Below are positions 28,701 through 37,931 of a stretch of DNA of 64,000 bases, one piece after another; within the stretch, counting starts at the first letter, position 1; each line of letters begins with the position of its first letter. The notes under the pieces are model-generated. The model did not search any database, had not been told where the DNA came from, and was given only the letters and a program-made list of their open reading frames with translations. The DNA is from Silanimonas sp. GTDB lineage: Bacteria > Pseudomonadota > Gammaproteobacteria > Xanthomonadales > Xanthomonadaceae. The translations under genes were made by a program, and so were the position numbers. The stretch lies in the NCBI RefSeq assembly GCF_027531545.1, contig NZ_JAPZSC010000002.1, positions 124,001-188,000 of the forward strand, given 5' to 3'.

Positions 28701-30737
28701 GTGGCCGCCGAGACGCCGAACGATCCGACCGTGCTCGACCGGGTCGAGGTGGAAGGCCAGAACCTCACGCCGCTGGCGCCGCTGTCGATGGAGGGCGCGA
28801 AGAAGCGCCTCGCTGAGCGCGCTGGCGCCACCACGCTGGTCGATGCCGAAACCCTCCGCCAAGGCCGCGTCAGCACGCTCTCGGACGCGCTGGGCTTCGC
28901 TACCGGCGTGTTCGTGCAGCCGCGTTTCGGTTCGGAGGAATCGCGCATTGCGATCCGCGGTTCCGGCGTGCAGCGCACCTTCCACGGCCGCGGCCTCGTG
29001 GTGCTGCAGGACGGCATTCCGATCAACCTCGCCGACGGCGGTTTCGACATGCAGTCGATCGACGCGCTCTCGGCGCGCTACATCGAAGTGTGGCGCGGCC
29101 CGAACGCGCTGGAGTACGGCGCGGCTTCGCTGGGCGGCGCCATCAACCACGTCTCGCCGACGGGCTACGACATCGACGGCGCGCGTTTGCGCGCCGAGGC
29201 CGGGAGCTTCGGCTACGGGCGCTGGCAGGCGCAGTGGGGCGGCCATTCGGGCGCGCATGATGCCGTCGTGTCGCTGGGTGGCTTCGCGCAGGATGGCTAT
29301 CGCGCCAACGCCCGCCAGGAAAACCACCGCTTTGGCGCGAACTGGGGCTACCGCTTCAGCGACACGCTGGACGCCCGCGTGTACCTCACGCACGTCGACA
29401 CCCGCTCGGCGCTGCCCGGCTCGCTGACGCGCGCGCAGTTCCTCGCCAATCCGCAGCAGGCCGCCGTCGGCAGCGTGCTGCTGGACCAGCGCCGCGACTT
29501 CGAGCTCACCCGCGCTTCGCTGCGCGTGGCCTATCGCCCGCAAGCCGGTCGCGAGCTGCTGGTCTCGGCCTTCGCCAGCGACAAGTTCCTCGACCACCCG
29601 ATTTTCCAGGTGCTGCAGCAGGACAGCCTCGACCGCGGCATCGACGTGCGCGTGCGCGAGGAAGGCGAGATCAACGGCCGCCGCAACGTGTTCGTGGCTG
29701 GGTTTGGACACGTGCGCGGCGACACCCGCGACGATCGCTGGGTGAACCGCGGCCGTGCGAACCCGGCCGACCATCGCGGCGCTCGCACCGACCAGAGCGA
29801 CCAGTTCGCCACCAGCACCACGGTGTTCTTCGAGAACCAGCACTGGCTGGGCCAGCGCTGGGTGGCCGTGGTCGGGGCGCAGGGGCTGTCGGCCCAGCGC
29901 CGTTTCGAGGATCGCGTGCCGGTACCGGTCAACGCCAGCTTCGACCGCCGCTATGACGCGTTCAGTCCCAAGCTCGGCCTGCGCTTCGAGGCCGCCGAGG
30001 GCGTGCAGTGGTTCGCCAACCTGAGCCGTAGCGCCGAGCCGCCGAGCTTCGGTGAGCTGGCCGGTGGCCCGAACGTCACGCTTGTCGACCTGCAGCGCGC
30101 CGACAGCGGAGAAGTGGGCCTGCGCTACTCGCGCGACGGCCTTGACCTCGATGCGGTTGTGTACCGAGCGAACGTCGAGAACGAGCTGCTGGCGCTCACC
30201 GATGGCAACGGCAATCCGCTGGGCACGCGCAATGCCGATCGCACGATCCATCAGGGCCTGGAGTTCTCCGCCCGTTGGGCGTTCGCGCCGGAGTGGCAGG
30301 CCGGCCTCAACGCGCTGGTCAACGATTTCCGCTTCGATGGCGACGCCGCGTTCGGCGACAACGAGCTCGCCGGCCTGCCGCGCGAGTGGCTGCGCGCTGA
30401 GCTCGCATGGGCGCCGTCCGACGCGATCCGCATCGCGCCGAACCTCGAGTGGGTGCCGAACGACTACTTCATCGACCATGCCAACACCTTCACCGCGCCG
30501 GGCTATGCGATCTGGAGCCTGAAGGTCTCGGGCGATCTTGGCGAGAACCTGTCGTGGTTCGTGGACGGCCGCAACCTCGGCGACCGCGCCTACGTCGCCA
30601 CCACCGGCGTCGTCGCCGACACCCGCGCGCCGTTCAATCCGGCGAACCCGACGGCGGCACGTCTGCCGCGCGACGGGGCCTACTACCTGCCGGGCGACGG
30701 TCGTTCGGTGTACGTCGGCCTCGAGTGGCGCCTCTGA
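28701..30737 (+). CDS. TonB-dependent outer-membrane receptor, start disrupted by an apparent frameshift
   Basis: 678 residues from GTG 28701. Plug domain ~35-150 (RIAIRGSGVQ, LQDGIPINLADGG, EVWRGPNALEYGAASLGGAI), then a 22-strand-type barrel to the C-terminus (YVGLEWRL). It imports an iron chelate or other ligand across the outer membrane using TonB energy; PepSY upstream suggests iron. The only ATG with a ribosome site (AAAGG, then ATG 28636) is in another frame. The receptor frame itself, upstream of 28701, encodes an obvious signal-peptide core ending in AVAAE, but has no start codon. One missing base between about 28654 and 28667 explains both. See findings. Confidence 0.85.
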   Translation: MAAETPNDPTVLDRVEVEGQNLTPLAPLSMEGAKKRLAERAGATTLVDAETLRQGRVSTLSDALGFATGVFVQPRFGSEESRIAIRGSGVQRTFHGRGLVVLQDGIPINLADGGFDMQSIDALSARYIEVWRGPNALEYGAASLGGAINHVSPTGYDIDGARLRAEAGSFGYGRWQAQWGGHSGAHDAVVSLGGFAQDGYRANARQENHRFGANWGYRFSDTLDARVYLTHVDTRSALPGSLTRAQFLANPQQAAVGSVLLDQRRDFELTRASLRVAYRPQAGRELLVSAFASDKFLDHPIFQVLQQDSLDRGIDVRVREEGEINGRRNVFVAGFGHVRGDTRDDRWVNRGRANPADHRGARTDQSDQFATSTTVFFENQHWLGQRWVAVVGAQGLSAQRRFEDRVPVPVNASFDRRYDAFSPKLGLRFEAAEGVQWFANLSRSAEPPSFGELAGGPNVTLVDLQRADSGEVGLRYSRDGLDLDAVVYRANVENELLALTDGNGNPLGTRNADRTIHQGLEFSARWAFAPEWQAGLNALVNDFRFDGDAAFGDNELAGLPREWLRAELAWAPSDAIRIAPNLEWVPNDYFIDHANTFTAPGYAIWSLKVSGDLGENLSWFVDGRNLGDRAYVATTGVVADTRAPFNPANPTAARLPRDGAYYLPGDGRSVYVGLEWRL

Positions 30738-30738
30738 G

Positions 30739-30861
30739 TCAGCGCAGCATCCACCACGCCAGCGTGGCCAAGGCCACGCCCTTGAGCGTCACGGCGAGCA
30801 GGGCGATGGCCGTGGCCTTTCGGTCGCGACGCCCGTGGGACGGCGTGGGCTGCTCGGGCAT
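30739..30861 (-). CDS. Small single-pass membrane protein (40 residues)
   Basis: MPEQPTPSHGRRDRK forms a basic cytosolic head followed by one hydrophobic helix (residues ~16-38) ending in WWMLR. It starts five bases after the thioredoxin stop on the same strand and ends two bases from the convergent TonB receptor stop, so it looks like the last gene of the trxC unit. Function unknown. Confidence 0.5.
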   Translation of the reverse strand: MPEQPTPSHGRRDRKATAIALLAVTLKGVALATLAWWMLR

Positions 30862-30866
30862 GGCCG

Positions 30867-31325
30867 TCAGGCGAGTCCGTAGCTGGTCGCAATCCACTGC
30901 ATGAAGGCCGGCAGCGGCATCGCGCCGCTGGTCCGGGCCACCTCGTGGCCCCCGTCTCGGCTGCCCTGCCACGCGATCAGTGTCGGCAGGCTCTGGATGC
31001 GGAATTGCGAGGCCAGCTGCGGCTCGGCCTCGGTGTCGAGCTTCACGAAGCGGAACTGCGGCTCCAGACGCTGGCAGGCGGCCGCGAACACCGGCGCGAA
31101 GCTGCGGCAGGGGCCGCACCACGCCGCCCACGCGTCGATGATCACCGGCTGCTCGGATTTCAGCAGCAGGGCCTCGGCGTTCTTCGCCGTCAGCGCCAGT
31201 GGCATGCCGGTGAACAGGCCATGGCCGCAGCGACCGCACTTCGGGTCGTCGCCCAGGCGCGCATCGGGCACGCGATTGATCGACAGGCAGTGCGGGCAGG
31301 CGAGCTGGGTGGTATCGGTGTCCAT
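30867..31325 (-). CDS. trxC: Thioredoxin 2 with N-terminal zinc ribbon
   Basis: 152 residues. An N-terminal zinc-binding ribbon with two CxxC pairs (CPHC and CGRC) is the feature that separates TrxC from TrxA; then a thioredoxin fold with the redox site AWCGPCR and the cis-proline LPTLI. Reduces disulfides in the cytosol, with a role in oxidative stress in relatives (there under OxyR). Start ATG 31325 gives the usual MxxxxxLACPHC N-terminus. Confidence 0.93.
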   Translation of the reverse strand: MDTDTTQLACPHCLSINRVPDARLGDDPKCGRCGHGLFTGMPLALTAKNAEALLLKSEQPVIIDAWAAWCGPCRSFAPVFAAACQRLEPQFRFVKLDTEAEPQLASQFRIQSLPTLIAWQGSRDGGHEVARTSGAMPLPAFMQWIATSYGLA

Positions 31326-31468
31326 GGCGCGCAGGGTAGCGCCCCGCGGGCGATGCGGCATGGTGCAGGGCCGCATCGGCGGTGGCGTCACGACGACGTC
31401 ATGGCGACACCGCGCCGAGGCCGGCGTGGCATCCTTCACGGCCTTCCCACCTTGGAACCCATCGCGCG

Positions 31469-31939
31469 ATGGAGCTCTACGCCGGCAACACCTACCTGTG
31501 GACCAAGCTGCTGCACACGCTGTTCGTCATCGCGTGGATGGCCACCGTCCTCTACTTGCCGCGGATCCTCGTGAACATCGCGGAGGCGGCGTCCGAGCCC
31601 GCCGTCGTCGCGCGGCTGGTGTTGATGGGCAGGCGGTTGTTCTTGTTCGGCCTCGTAATGATGGCTCTCGTGTTCTTCTTCGGTTTCCTGCTGTGGTTCG
31701 GCCGCGTCATCGACGATTCGCTCTGGCCACACATCACCGCCGGCCGCGGTTGGATGCACCTGAAGTTCCTGCTGGTCCTCGCAGTAGTGGCCCACTTCAT
31801 CGCGTCCAGCATCATGCTTTTGGCCGTCTCCAAGAGTTGGTGGACACCAAAATCAGCCACTGTGCTGCGGCTGTTCAACGAGATTCCCGTTGTGCTGCTG
31901 CTCGGCATCCTCGTGCTGGTCTTCATCAAGCCGATCTGA
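31469..31939 (+). CDS. hemJ: HemJ/CopD-like integral membrane protein
   Basis: 156 residues, four membrane helices. The pattern LLHTLFVIAWMATVLYLPR, then RRLFLFG, WMHLKFLLVL and the end LFNEIPVVLLLGILVLVF, follows HemJ (UPF0093), the haem-dependent protoporphyrinogen IX oxidase, including the conserved first-helix His and the Arg after YLP. Some databases call such proteins CopD family. I start at ATG 31469; the 29 upstream residues of the open frame lack any membrane or family character. Convergent with the symporter gene, overlapping by 14 bases. Confidence 0.75.
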   Translation: MELYAGNTYLWTKLLHTLFVIAWMATVLYLPRILVNIAEAASEPAVVARLVLMGRRLFLFGLVMMALVFFFGFLLWFGRVIDDSLWPHITAGRGWMHLKFLLVLAVVAHFIASSIMLLAVSKSWWTPKSATVLRLFNEIPVVLLLGILVLVFIKPI

Positions 31940-32792
31940 GCGCCCGTTTCAGCACCCACCACGCGAACAGCCCGCCGGTGAGGTACATCAGCAGCGAGTA
32001 GAGCGCCGGCACCACCGCGGCGCCGGGCATCGACAGCACGTGCAGGGCGACGAAGATCGCCAGCGTGCCGTTGTGGATGCCGATCTCGAAGGCGATGGCG
32101 GTGGCCTGCGGCACGCCGAGGCGCGCGGCCCGGCCCGCGGCGTAGCCGGAGAGCAGGCTCACGAGGTTGAACAGCAGGGCGGCCAGGCCGACCACGGCCG
32201 CGTACTTCGCCAGCGTCTCCCATTCGAAGAACACCGCGGCGCCGATCAACACCACGAGGATCAGCGTCGAGGCCAGGCGGATGGGTTTGTCGAGTTTCTC
32301 GGCAATCACCGGACGCCACGCGCGAAGGCTCATGCCGATCACCACCGGCAGGATCACTAGTACGCCGACTTCGATGATCTTGCGCGTCGGCGGCGGCACG
32401 GCCTGTTCGCTGGCCATCAGCCAGGCGAGCCCCAGCGTTACCCAGACGGGCAGGGTCACGAGAGCGAGCACGCTGTTGATGGCGGTGAGCGTGATGTTCA
32501 ACGCCACGTCGCCGCGCGCGAGATGGGAGAACAGGTTCGCCGTCACGCCGCCGGGCGAAGCCGCCAGCAGCACGAGGCCGAGGCCGAGTTCCGGCGGCAG
32601 CCCGAAGCCGATCGCCAACCCGAAGGCCACCGGCGGCAGCAGCACCGTCTGCACCGCCAGCGCGACGACCACCGCCTTCGGCGCCGTGGCCACGCGTTTG
32701 AAATCGGCCAGCGTCAGGTGCAGGCCGAGGCCGATCATCACGATGCCCAGCGCGATCGGAAGGAAGAGGCTGAAGATGGGGTTGTCGGCCAT
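31926..32792 (-). CDS. Bile acid:sodium symporter family transporter
   Basis: 288 residues, about ten hydrophobic helices, of the BASS fold. ASPGGVTANLFSHLARGD (residues ~80-97) is the family's conserved crossover/sodium-site region. Bacterial members carry varied organic anions, and the substrate here is unknown. Start ATG 32792 gives MADNPIFSLFLPIALG, a normal N-terminus for the family. Overlaps the end of the hemJ-like gene by 14 bases on the opposite strand. Confidence 0.9.
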   Translation of the reverse strand: MADNPIFSLFLPIALGIVMIGLGLHLTLADFKRVATAPKAVVVALAVQTVLLPPVAFGLAIGFGLPPELGLGLVLLAASPGGVTANLFSHLARGDVALNITLTAINSVLALVTLPVWVTLGLAWLMASEQAVPPPTRKIIEVGVLVILPVVIGMSLRAWRPVIAEKLDKPIRLASTLILVVLIGAAVFFEWETLAKYAAVVGLAALLFNLVSLLSGYAAGRAARLGVPQATAIAFEIGIHNGTLAIFVALHVLSMPGAAVVPALYSLLMYLTGGLFAWWVLKRALRSA

Positions 32793-32845
32793 TGGCGGAT
32801 CCTCTCGGGAGCGGAGGTGTGGGTGCGCTTGCGGTGATGTCGCCC

Positions 32846-35200
32846 CTAGGCCGCTGGGACGGGCGGGGCCGAAGCCCGGAGGCCGAGCAGAGCGCCGAAC
32901 GAGGCGAACGCGGCCACGATCAGCAAGGGAAACGCGGGTTGGAGGTAGTGGATCTTGGCCGCCGGGAACGACGACAGGTCAACAAGCATGAGCAGCCCGA
33001 TGCGGCACGCGAGCATGCACCACGTGGTGATGGCGACGACGTGCAGCGCATCGAGCCGCTTCCGCCGCCAGCCTGTCAGGCTGGCGGCTGCGAAGGCAAA
33101 CAACCCGGTCGCTGTCAGTAGTGGGAGGGCCATGGCGTAAAGGGCGTCCACGGCCTGTCGTGCGCGCAACGGAGCGGGCAGGTTGGAGGCGGCTTCCTCG
33201 GATCCGCTTCGCGCGGCGTCGATGAAAAGCTGCGATTCGCCGAGGCCGAAAGGCATGCCGACTTGGTCGATGCTGGCGAGGGGCACGGTGGCTTGGCCGG
33301 CGGCGAACACGATCGCGCAGTCGTCGTCGCCGGGAAAGGTCACCTCGAAGCGGCTCATGGCAGCGCCAGGATCGTTGAAATGCTCGGCCACGTCTGGGCT
33401 CGGACGGCGTTCAAACGGCAGGGCGCCGTTTCCAGCCTCGCATCGTCCCTCGGGCCAATCGCCCTCCGGCCCACGGAACCAGCCGCTGACCCGCACGCCG
33501 GTGACGGGCGGCGGCCCGGCCATGCTCGGTTCGCCGACGAAGCGCCACATCCTGGTGATCCCGGGGTGGTCGGCATGGCTGGCCACCGGCAGCGGCCTCG
33601 CGTCCTGCCAGAGCAGCAGGCGCGCGAATCCGGCCCCACTCTTGCCGGCGTCCTGCCATTGGAACTGGTCGAGGCCAGGCAGCAGGGGTACGGTCACGGG
33701 GACGCAGCGGAGACGCCCGGCGTCGCAGGCCGCCGAAACCTCAGTCGCCACTTGCGCGAAGAAGGCCTCGGAGGACGACGCGCTGGCATAGGTGCCGGCG
33801 GACGCCGCTGCATCACGCAAGGCCCACAGGAACCAGCCTCCGGCGTAATCGCCGCAGGTCACGGGCAACACCGCGCAGCCTGGGCGTGTCCAGCCTTTGG
33901 CGGCGTCTTCCAGGGCGGGCGCCAGTCGCGCGAACGCCGGGCTTTGCTGGTAAACGACCTGGCGCACTTTCGCCGGCACCGGCACGTAAGGCACGGTCTC
34001 GCCCACCCGCACCCGCTGCAGCGCGGACAGTGCCGCGGCGAACGCGCTGCGATGCATGTCGGTCAAGGCGGACATGCCGTAGTGCAGCTGGTTTGCCGCC
34101 ATCACGACCCCCGGTAGAACGCCAGCGGCCGCGGCCATGCAAGCTGCACCAAGGGCCAGACGGCGAGTGGTCGCGCCCCCGTGACGCACGCCGGTGAGCC
34201 CCGTGCAAAGCAGGATTGCGAGGCCGGGAAGGAGCCAGACGCTGTCCTCCCGCGTGCACCAGAACCATCCGGCCACCAGCCCTGCGGCGGCCATCCACCC
34301 CAGTCCGCGCCGGCCGTCGCGCAGCGACGCGGCGGCGTGCATGACGCAGGCGAGTATCAGCAGGACCTGCGCCGCCGTGATGTTGTCCCGGAGCACGCGT
34401 CCCCAGGCGAAGGCCGCCGGCTGCCACTGCAGTGCGATCGTCAGCGCGAGCGCGAGCCAGAGGCGCCCGCCCAGACGGTGGACGGCCCAACCCAGCAGCA
34501 GCGTCGCCGAGGCGTAGAGCAGGGCCTGGGCCCAGGTCAGCGGGAGGCCGAAGGTGTGGGCGAGTGCGAGGAACAGCGGATAGCCCGCGCCCTTCATCAG
34601 GGTCAACGGGTCGTAGGCTCCGAGCCAGGCGCCACCGACGATCGATTCCGCACGCTGCCAGAACCAGGCGTCGTCATGCCCGGCGCCGGCGAGCATCGAG
34701 ACCGGGAGCCCGGCGATCGCGACGACGGAGGCGATGGTCGACGCGGCCGCGAGACCGAGGGCCAGGTACCGCGGTCTGGTCGAGATGCGGGCCGCATCGT
34801 CCTTGTCATCCGCCGACCGGAATACGAGGCGCGACATCACCAAGTAGGACAGGACAACGATCGTCGCGCCGGAAGCGAGGATGTTGACCTCGTCTGCGAG
34901 CCCGAGGCCACGCCCGAAGCGAACCATCAGCGCAATGCAGGCGGCATTCAGCAACTGCAGCCCGCAGTAGGCCGCGAAGGATCGATAGAGCCCCCCCCGA
35001 TGCCGGAACGCGAAGTTCCGTTGCATCAGGAAAACGATGGGCATCGCCGAGAGCACGCCGAGGAAGGCGGCGACTTCCGGCGGGGCGCCGGCGAAGTGGA
35101 CCAGCAGTTGCGAAAAGAGGTTGTAGAGCAGGAAGCCGCAGCCCCCGGCGACGAGGAAGGCGAGCTTGCGGCGGGTGGGCTCCGCGAGGCGAACGGTCAT
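32846..35200 (-). CDS. GtrA-like domain fused to a polytopic membrane glycosyltransferase-like protein
   Basis: 784 residues. Residues ~8-130 are a GtrA-like domain (four helices, with the typical MQRNFAFRHRG between helices 2 and 3), the type thought to flip undecaprenyl-phosphate sugars. Residues ~150-420 and ~720-784 add about ten further helices of GT-C character (an acidic loop HDDAWFW after the first of them), with a ~300-residue periplasmic region (~430-715) between. The start overlaps the GT2 stop by four bases (ATGA). This indicates a two-gene cassette: GT2 charges a lipid carrier, and this protein flips it and perhaps transfers the sugar. Acceptor unknown. Many bases upstream stay open but are occupied by the GT2 gene. 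Confidence 0.75.
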   Translation of the reverse strand: MTVRLAEPTRRKLAFLVAGGCGFLLYNLFSQLLVHFAGAPPEVAAFLGVLSAMPIVFLMQRNFAFRHRGGLYRSFAAYCGLQLLNAACIALMVRFGRGLGLADEVNILASGATIVVLSYLVMSRLVFRSADDKDDAARISTRPRYLALGLAAASTIASVVAIAGLPVSMLAGAGHDDAWFWQRAESIVGGAWLGAYDPLTLMKGAGYPLFLALAHTFGLPLTWAQALLYASATLLLGWAVHRLGGRLWLALALTIALQWQPAAFAWGRVLRDNITAAQVLLILACVMHAAASLRDGRRGLGWMAAAGLVAGWFWCTREDSVWLLPGLAILLCTGLTGVRHGGATTRRLALGAACMAAAAGVLPGVVMAANQLHYGMSALTDMHRSAFAAALSALQRVRVGETVPYVPVPAKVRQVVYQQSPAFARLAPALEDAAKGWTRPGCAVLPVTCGDYAGGWFLWALRDAAASAGTYASASSSEAFFAQVATEVSAACDAGRLRCVPVTVPLLPGLDQFQWQDAGKSGAGFARLLLWQDARPLPVASHADHPGITRMWRFVGEPSMAGPPPVTGVRVSGWFRGPEGDWPEGRCEAGNGALPFERRPSPDVAEHFNDPGAAMSRFEVTFPGDDDCAIVFAAGQATVPLASIDQVGMPFGLGESQLFIDAARSGSEEAASNLPAPLRARQAVDALYAMALPLLTATGLFAFAAASLTGWRRKRLDALHVVAITTWCMLACRIGLLMLVDLSSFPAAKIHYLQPAFPLLIVAAFASFGALLGLRASAPPVPAA

Positions 35201-36387
35201 TTCCTCGCAACGGGCAGGCGCAGCGCTTCGAGGAAGAAGCCGGAAAGGGCCAACTCCCCGCCGACGGCCATCAAGGTGACCGAAGGAATCACCCAGCGCA
35301 TCACTTGCGACGGGTCCAATGCCCCGAAGTCCTGCGATACCCATAGGCCGACGGCACGCAGTGACATCGCAATACCGAGCGCGAACAACAAGCAGGCCGC
35401 CACGAGGCAACGTTCCAGGGTCAAGGCGTCCAGGAGGCCGCGGACCCTCGCGGTCTCGGGCAGCCATCCGTTGCGGATCCCCAGGAGGCGCGCCAGCGCG
35501 GCGAAAAGCACCATCTGCACACCGAGGACGACGGCCGCGCCCGCGTACGAGAGCGTGTGCACATCGAGGCTGATGCCACCCAGCGTCGGCCGCGTCGTCG
35601 CGATCACGGCCATCCCCGATACCCCGGTGGCGACGAGGAGGCTGCCGGGCAGCAGGAACAGCCAGCGTGGGCTGTGGAGCAGCAGAAAACGCAGGTGTCG
35701 CCAGCCATCCCGCCAGGTGCGCAGATGCGGCGGCCGCGAGCGCCCATCGGGGCTCAGCTTCGTGGGAACCTCGACGATGCGATAACGCGCAAGCGACGAC
35801 TTCACCACCATCTCGCTTGCGAACTCCATGCCGGGCGTCGTCAGGTCGAGGGCGAGCATGCGCTCACGGGAGAATCCGCGGAGGCCGCAGTGGAAATCCC
35901 TCACCGGCACGCCGAAGAACAGCCTCCCCAGCAGGCTGAGGACCGGATTGCCAAGGAATCGATGGAGGAAGGGCATGGCTCCTTTCGCGATCCCGCCGCG
36001 AAAGCGGTTCCCCATCACGAGATCGGCGCCGCCGCGCAGCGCCGCGACGAACGGGTGCAGGTTCAGGAAGTCATAGGAATCGTCTGCATCCCCCATGATC
36101 ACGAAGCGGCCGCGCGCGGCATGGATGCCTCCGGACAAGGCGGCGCCGTAGCCGTTTTGCGGCACGTCGACCACCTGCGCACCTTCCGCCCGTGCGATGT
36201 CTTGCGACCCGTCGGTGCTTCCGTTATCGGCGATCAGCACCTCCCCGTCGACCCCCGACGCCGCGAGGAATCGCTTCGCCTTGCGGATGCAGGTCGCCAA
36301 GGTCTCGGCCTCGTTCAAGCAGGGCATCAGGATGGTGAGTTCCACCGCATTCCCTGCGGGTGGCTGCAGCGTCGAGTTCGAATCCAT
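35197..36387 (-). CDS. Family 2 glycosyltransferase, DPM1/GtrB-like
   Basis: 396 residues. The N-terminal GT-A domain starts ILMPCLNEAETLATC, has LIADNGSTDGS and the metal site Asp100-Ala-Asp102 (MGDADDSYD), and GNRFRGG and GLRGF acceptor motifs; it is followed by two to four C-terminal membrane helices (from ~residue 240). Such enzymes load a hexose from a nucleotide sugar onto undecaprenyl or dolichyl phosphate. The pairing with the GtrA-containing protein downstream supports this. ATG 36387 gives a short N-terminus before the first beta strand; the longer upstream frame is not supported. Confidence 0.88.
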   Translation of the reverse strand: MDSNSTLQPPAGNAVELTILMPCLNEAETLATCIRKAKRFLAASGVDGEVLIADNGSTDGSQDIARAEGAQVVDVPQNGYGAALSGGIHAARGRFVIMGDADDSYDFLNLHPFVAALRGGADLVMGNRFRGGIAKGAMPFLHRFLGNPVLSLLGRLFFGVPVRDFHCGLRGFSRERMLALDLTTPGMEFASEMVVKSSLARYRIVEVPTKLSPDGRSRPPHLRTWRDGWRHLRFLLLHSPRWLFLLPGSLLVATGVSGMAVIATTRPTLGGISLDVHTLSYAGAAVVLGVQMVLFAALARLLGIRNGWLPETARVRGLLDALTLERCLVAACLLFALGIAMSLRAVGLWVSQDFGALDPSQVMRWVIPSVTLMAVGGELALSGFFLEALRLPVARK

Positions 36388-36448
36388 GGGCCGAATGCTA
36401 ACAGCCCCCGTACCACGGGCCGCGGCGCGTGCAACCCCGTAGCCCGCG

Positions 36449-37477
36449 TCAAGGACGCAGCACGAGTTTCCCGACACTCTGCCCCGACTCGATGCGTCGG
36501 TGTGCCTGTGCCGCGTCAACGAGCGGGAAGGGTTCCACCGGCGGCGGGACCAGGCGGCCGTCGGCGAAGCGCTCAAGCAGCCAGAGCATGCCCTCGCGCA
36601 GGCGCGGCGCTTCCGCGGACAGGAAGCTGAGGTTGGCCGCCAGCACGCTGCGGTTGCTGGTGGTCATCGCCAGCGGGTTGAAGCGCGGCGTGCGCCACCA
36701 GTCCCAAGCCAGCTTCAGCCAGTTCACGCGGCCGTCCTTCGGCAGCATCGAGGCGAAGCCGTAGATCACCAGCTTGCCCATGGGCGCCAGCGCGTCGAAG
36801 CTGGCCTGCAGGGTCGACACGCCGTTGGCGTCGAACACGGCGTGGAACCCCTCCGGGGCGATCGCTTGCGCCGCCGCGACCCAGTCGCCCGCCGATTTGT
36901 CGATGACGTGGGTGGCGCCGAGCGCCTTCGCTGCGTCGATCTTGTGCGCGGCGCCGACGACGCCCGTGGCTTCGACACCGGCGAGCCGCGCCAGCTGCAG
37001 CAATGCGCCGCCCACGCCACCGGCGGCGGAATGCACCAGCCACCGATCACCGGCCCGCGGGTACACCTGCTGGTGCGCCATGAACCAAGCGGTCAGGAAT
37101 ACCGTCGGCAGCGCCGCGGCCTGCTCGCTCGAGAGCGAGAGCGGCGTAGCGAACACGCGGTCCGCTTGAAGGCAGATCGCGCTGGTGTAGCCGCCGAACA
37201 GCGTCACGCCGATCGCGCGGTCGCCGAGCTGCCAGCCCTCGACGCCGTCACCGACCGCATCGATCACTCCGGCCACTTCGAAGCCGGGCGTGATCGGGTA
37301 GCCGTGCAGGCGCTTGGCGCTCTCGTACAGGCCCATCCGGATGATGCCGTCGGCGTAGTTGACCCCGCAGGCCTCGACGCGCAAGCGCACTTCGCCGGGC
37401 TTCGGTACCGGATCGGCAGACTCGACGAGGCGAAGCGCGTCGTAGCCGCCGGGCCGTTCGATGACGATGCGACGCAT
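36449..37477 (-). CDS. Zinc-type alcohol dehydrogenase-like quinone oxidoreductase
   Basis: 342 residues of the medium-chain dehydrogenase/reductase superfamily. N-terminal catalytic domain with CGVNYADGIIR and PGFEVAGVI; Rossmann NADPH domain with the AAGGVGGALLQLA loop (~residues 140-152); the C-terminus ends QSVGKLVLRP as in quinone oxidoreductases and VAT-1-like proteins. The structural zinc cysteines of true alcohol dehydrogenases are absent. Reduces quinones or enones with NADPH; physiological substrate unknown. Start ATG 37477 (MRRIVIERPGGYDAL) is the standard family start. Six bases follow from the next minus-strand gene, so the two are probably co-transcribed. Confidence 0.9.
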   Translation of the reverse strand: MRRIVIERPGGYDALRLVESADPVPKPGEVRLRVEACGVNYADGIIRMGLYESAKRLHGYPITPGFEVAGVIDAVGDGVEGWQLGDRAIGVTLFGGYTSAICLQADRVFATPLSLSSEQAAALPTVFLTAWFMAHQQVYPRAGDRWLVHSAAGGVGGALLQLARLAGVEATGVVGAAHKIDAAKALGATHVIDKSAGDWVAAAQAIAPEGFHAVFDANGVSTLQASFDALAPMGKLVIYGFASMLPKDGRVNWLKLAWDWWRTPRFNPLAMTTSNRSVLAANLSFLSAEAPRLREGMLWLLERFADGRLVPPPVEPFPLVDAAQAHRRIESGQSVGKLVLRP

Positions 37478-37482
37478 GGGGT

Positions 37483-37887
37483 TCAAGCGACTGCCGGGCG
37501 GCGCCAGCGCGCCACGCCCAGGGCGATCGGCAGCGGGATCACCAGCGTCGCGATGGCCATCCACAGCGGGTGCGGCAACAGGCTGAGATTGATGGCGCAG
37601 AGCCCCACCATCAGCAGGCCGAGGGCAATGCCGAGGCCCTTCCAGCGCGGCCGGGCGATCAGGGTGGCGACCAGCACCGCCACGGCGGTCGCGATGGCAT
37701 AGCGAACGAGAACGAAGACTTTCGCCGCGAGCGGCATCGCTTCGACGAAGCCCGGCATCTGCGCCGCGTCGTTCGGGTCGATGCCCGCGGACAGCGGCCA
37801 AACGGCGTGGCCGACGGCCTGCAGGCCGGCCACGGTCAGGCTCATCGCGACGGCGCCGGCAAGGAACGCGAAGATCGTTCGCAGCAT
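37483..37887 (-). CDS. Small four-helix membrane protein, unknown function
   Basis: 134 residues with four hydrophobic helices (about 2-27, 53-78, 88-105 and 109-127) and a short acidic loop (GIDPNDAAQMPGF) between the first two. Not recognised as a named family. The stop is six bases before the quinone oxidoreductase start, so probably one unit. Upstream lies the rhlE terminator. Confidence 0.65.
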   Translation of the reverse strand: MLRTIFAFLAGAVAMSLTVAGLQAVGHAVWPLSAGIDPNDAAQMPGFVEAMPLAAKVFVLVRYAIATAVAVLVATLIARPRWKGLGIALGLLMVGLCAINLSLLPHPLWMAIATLVIPLPIALGVARWRRPAVA

Positions 37888-37931
37888 GTTGGTTCTCCCT
37901 CCCCAAGGAGCCCCCAGCCTGCGTCAGCCCG

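Noticed and set aside
26492-29050. An 852-codon minus-strand frame over the PepSY and receptor genes
   Set aside because: No family resemblance, antisense to two identified genes.
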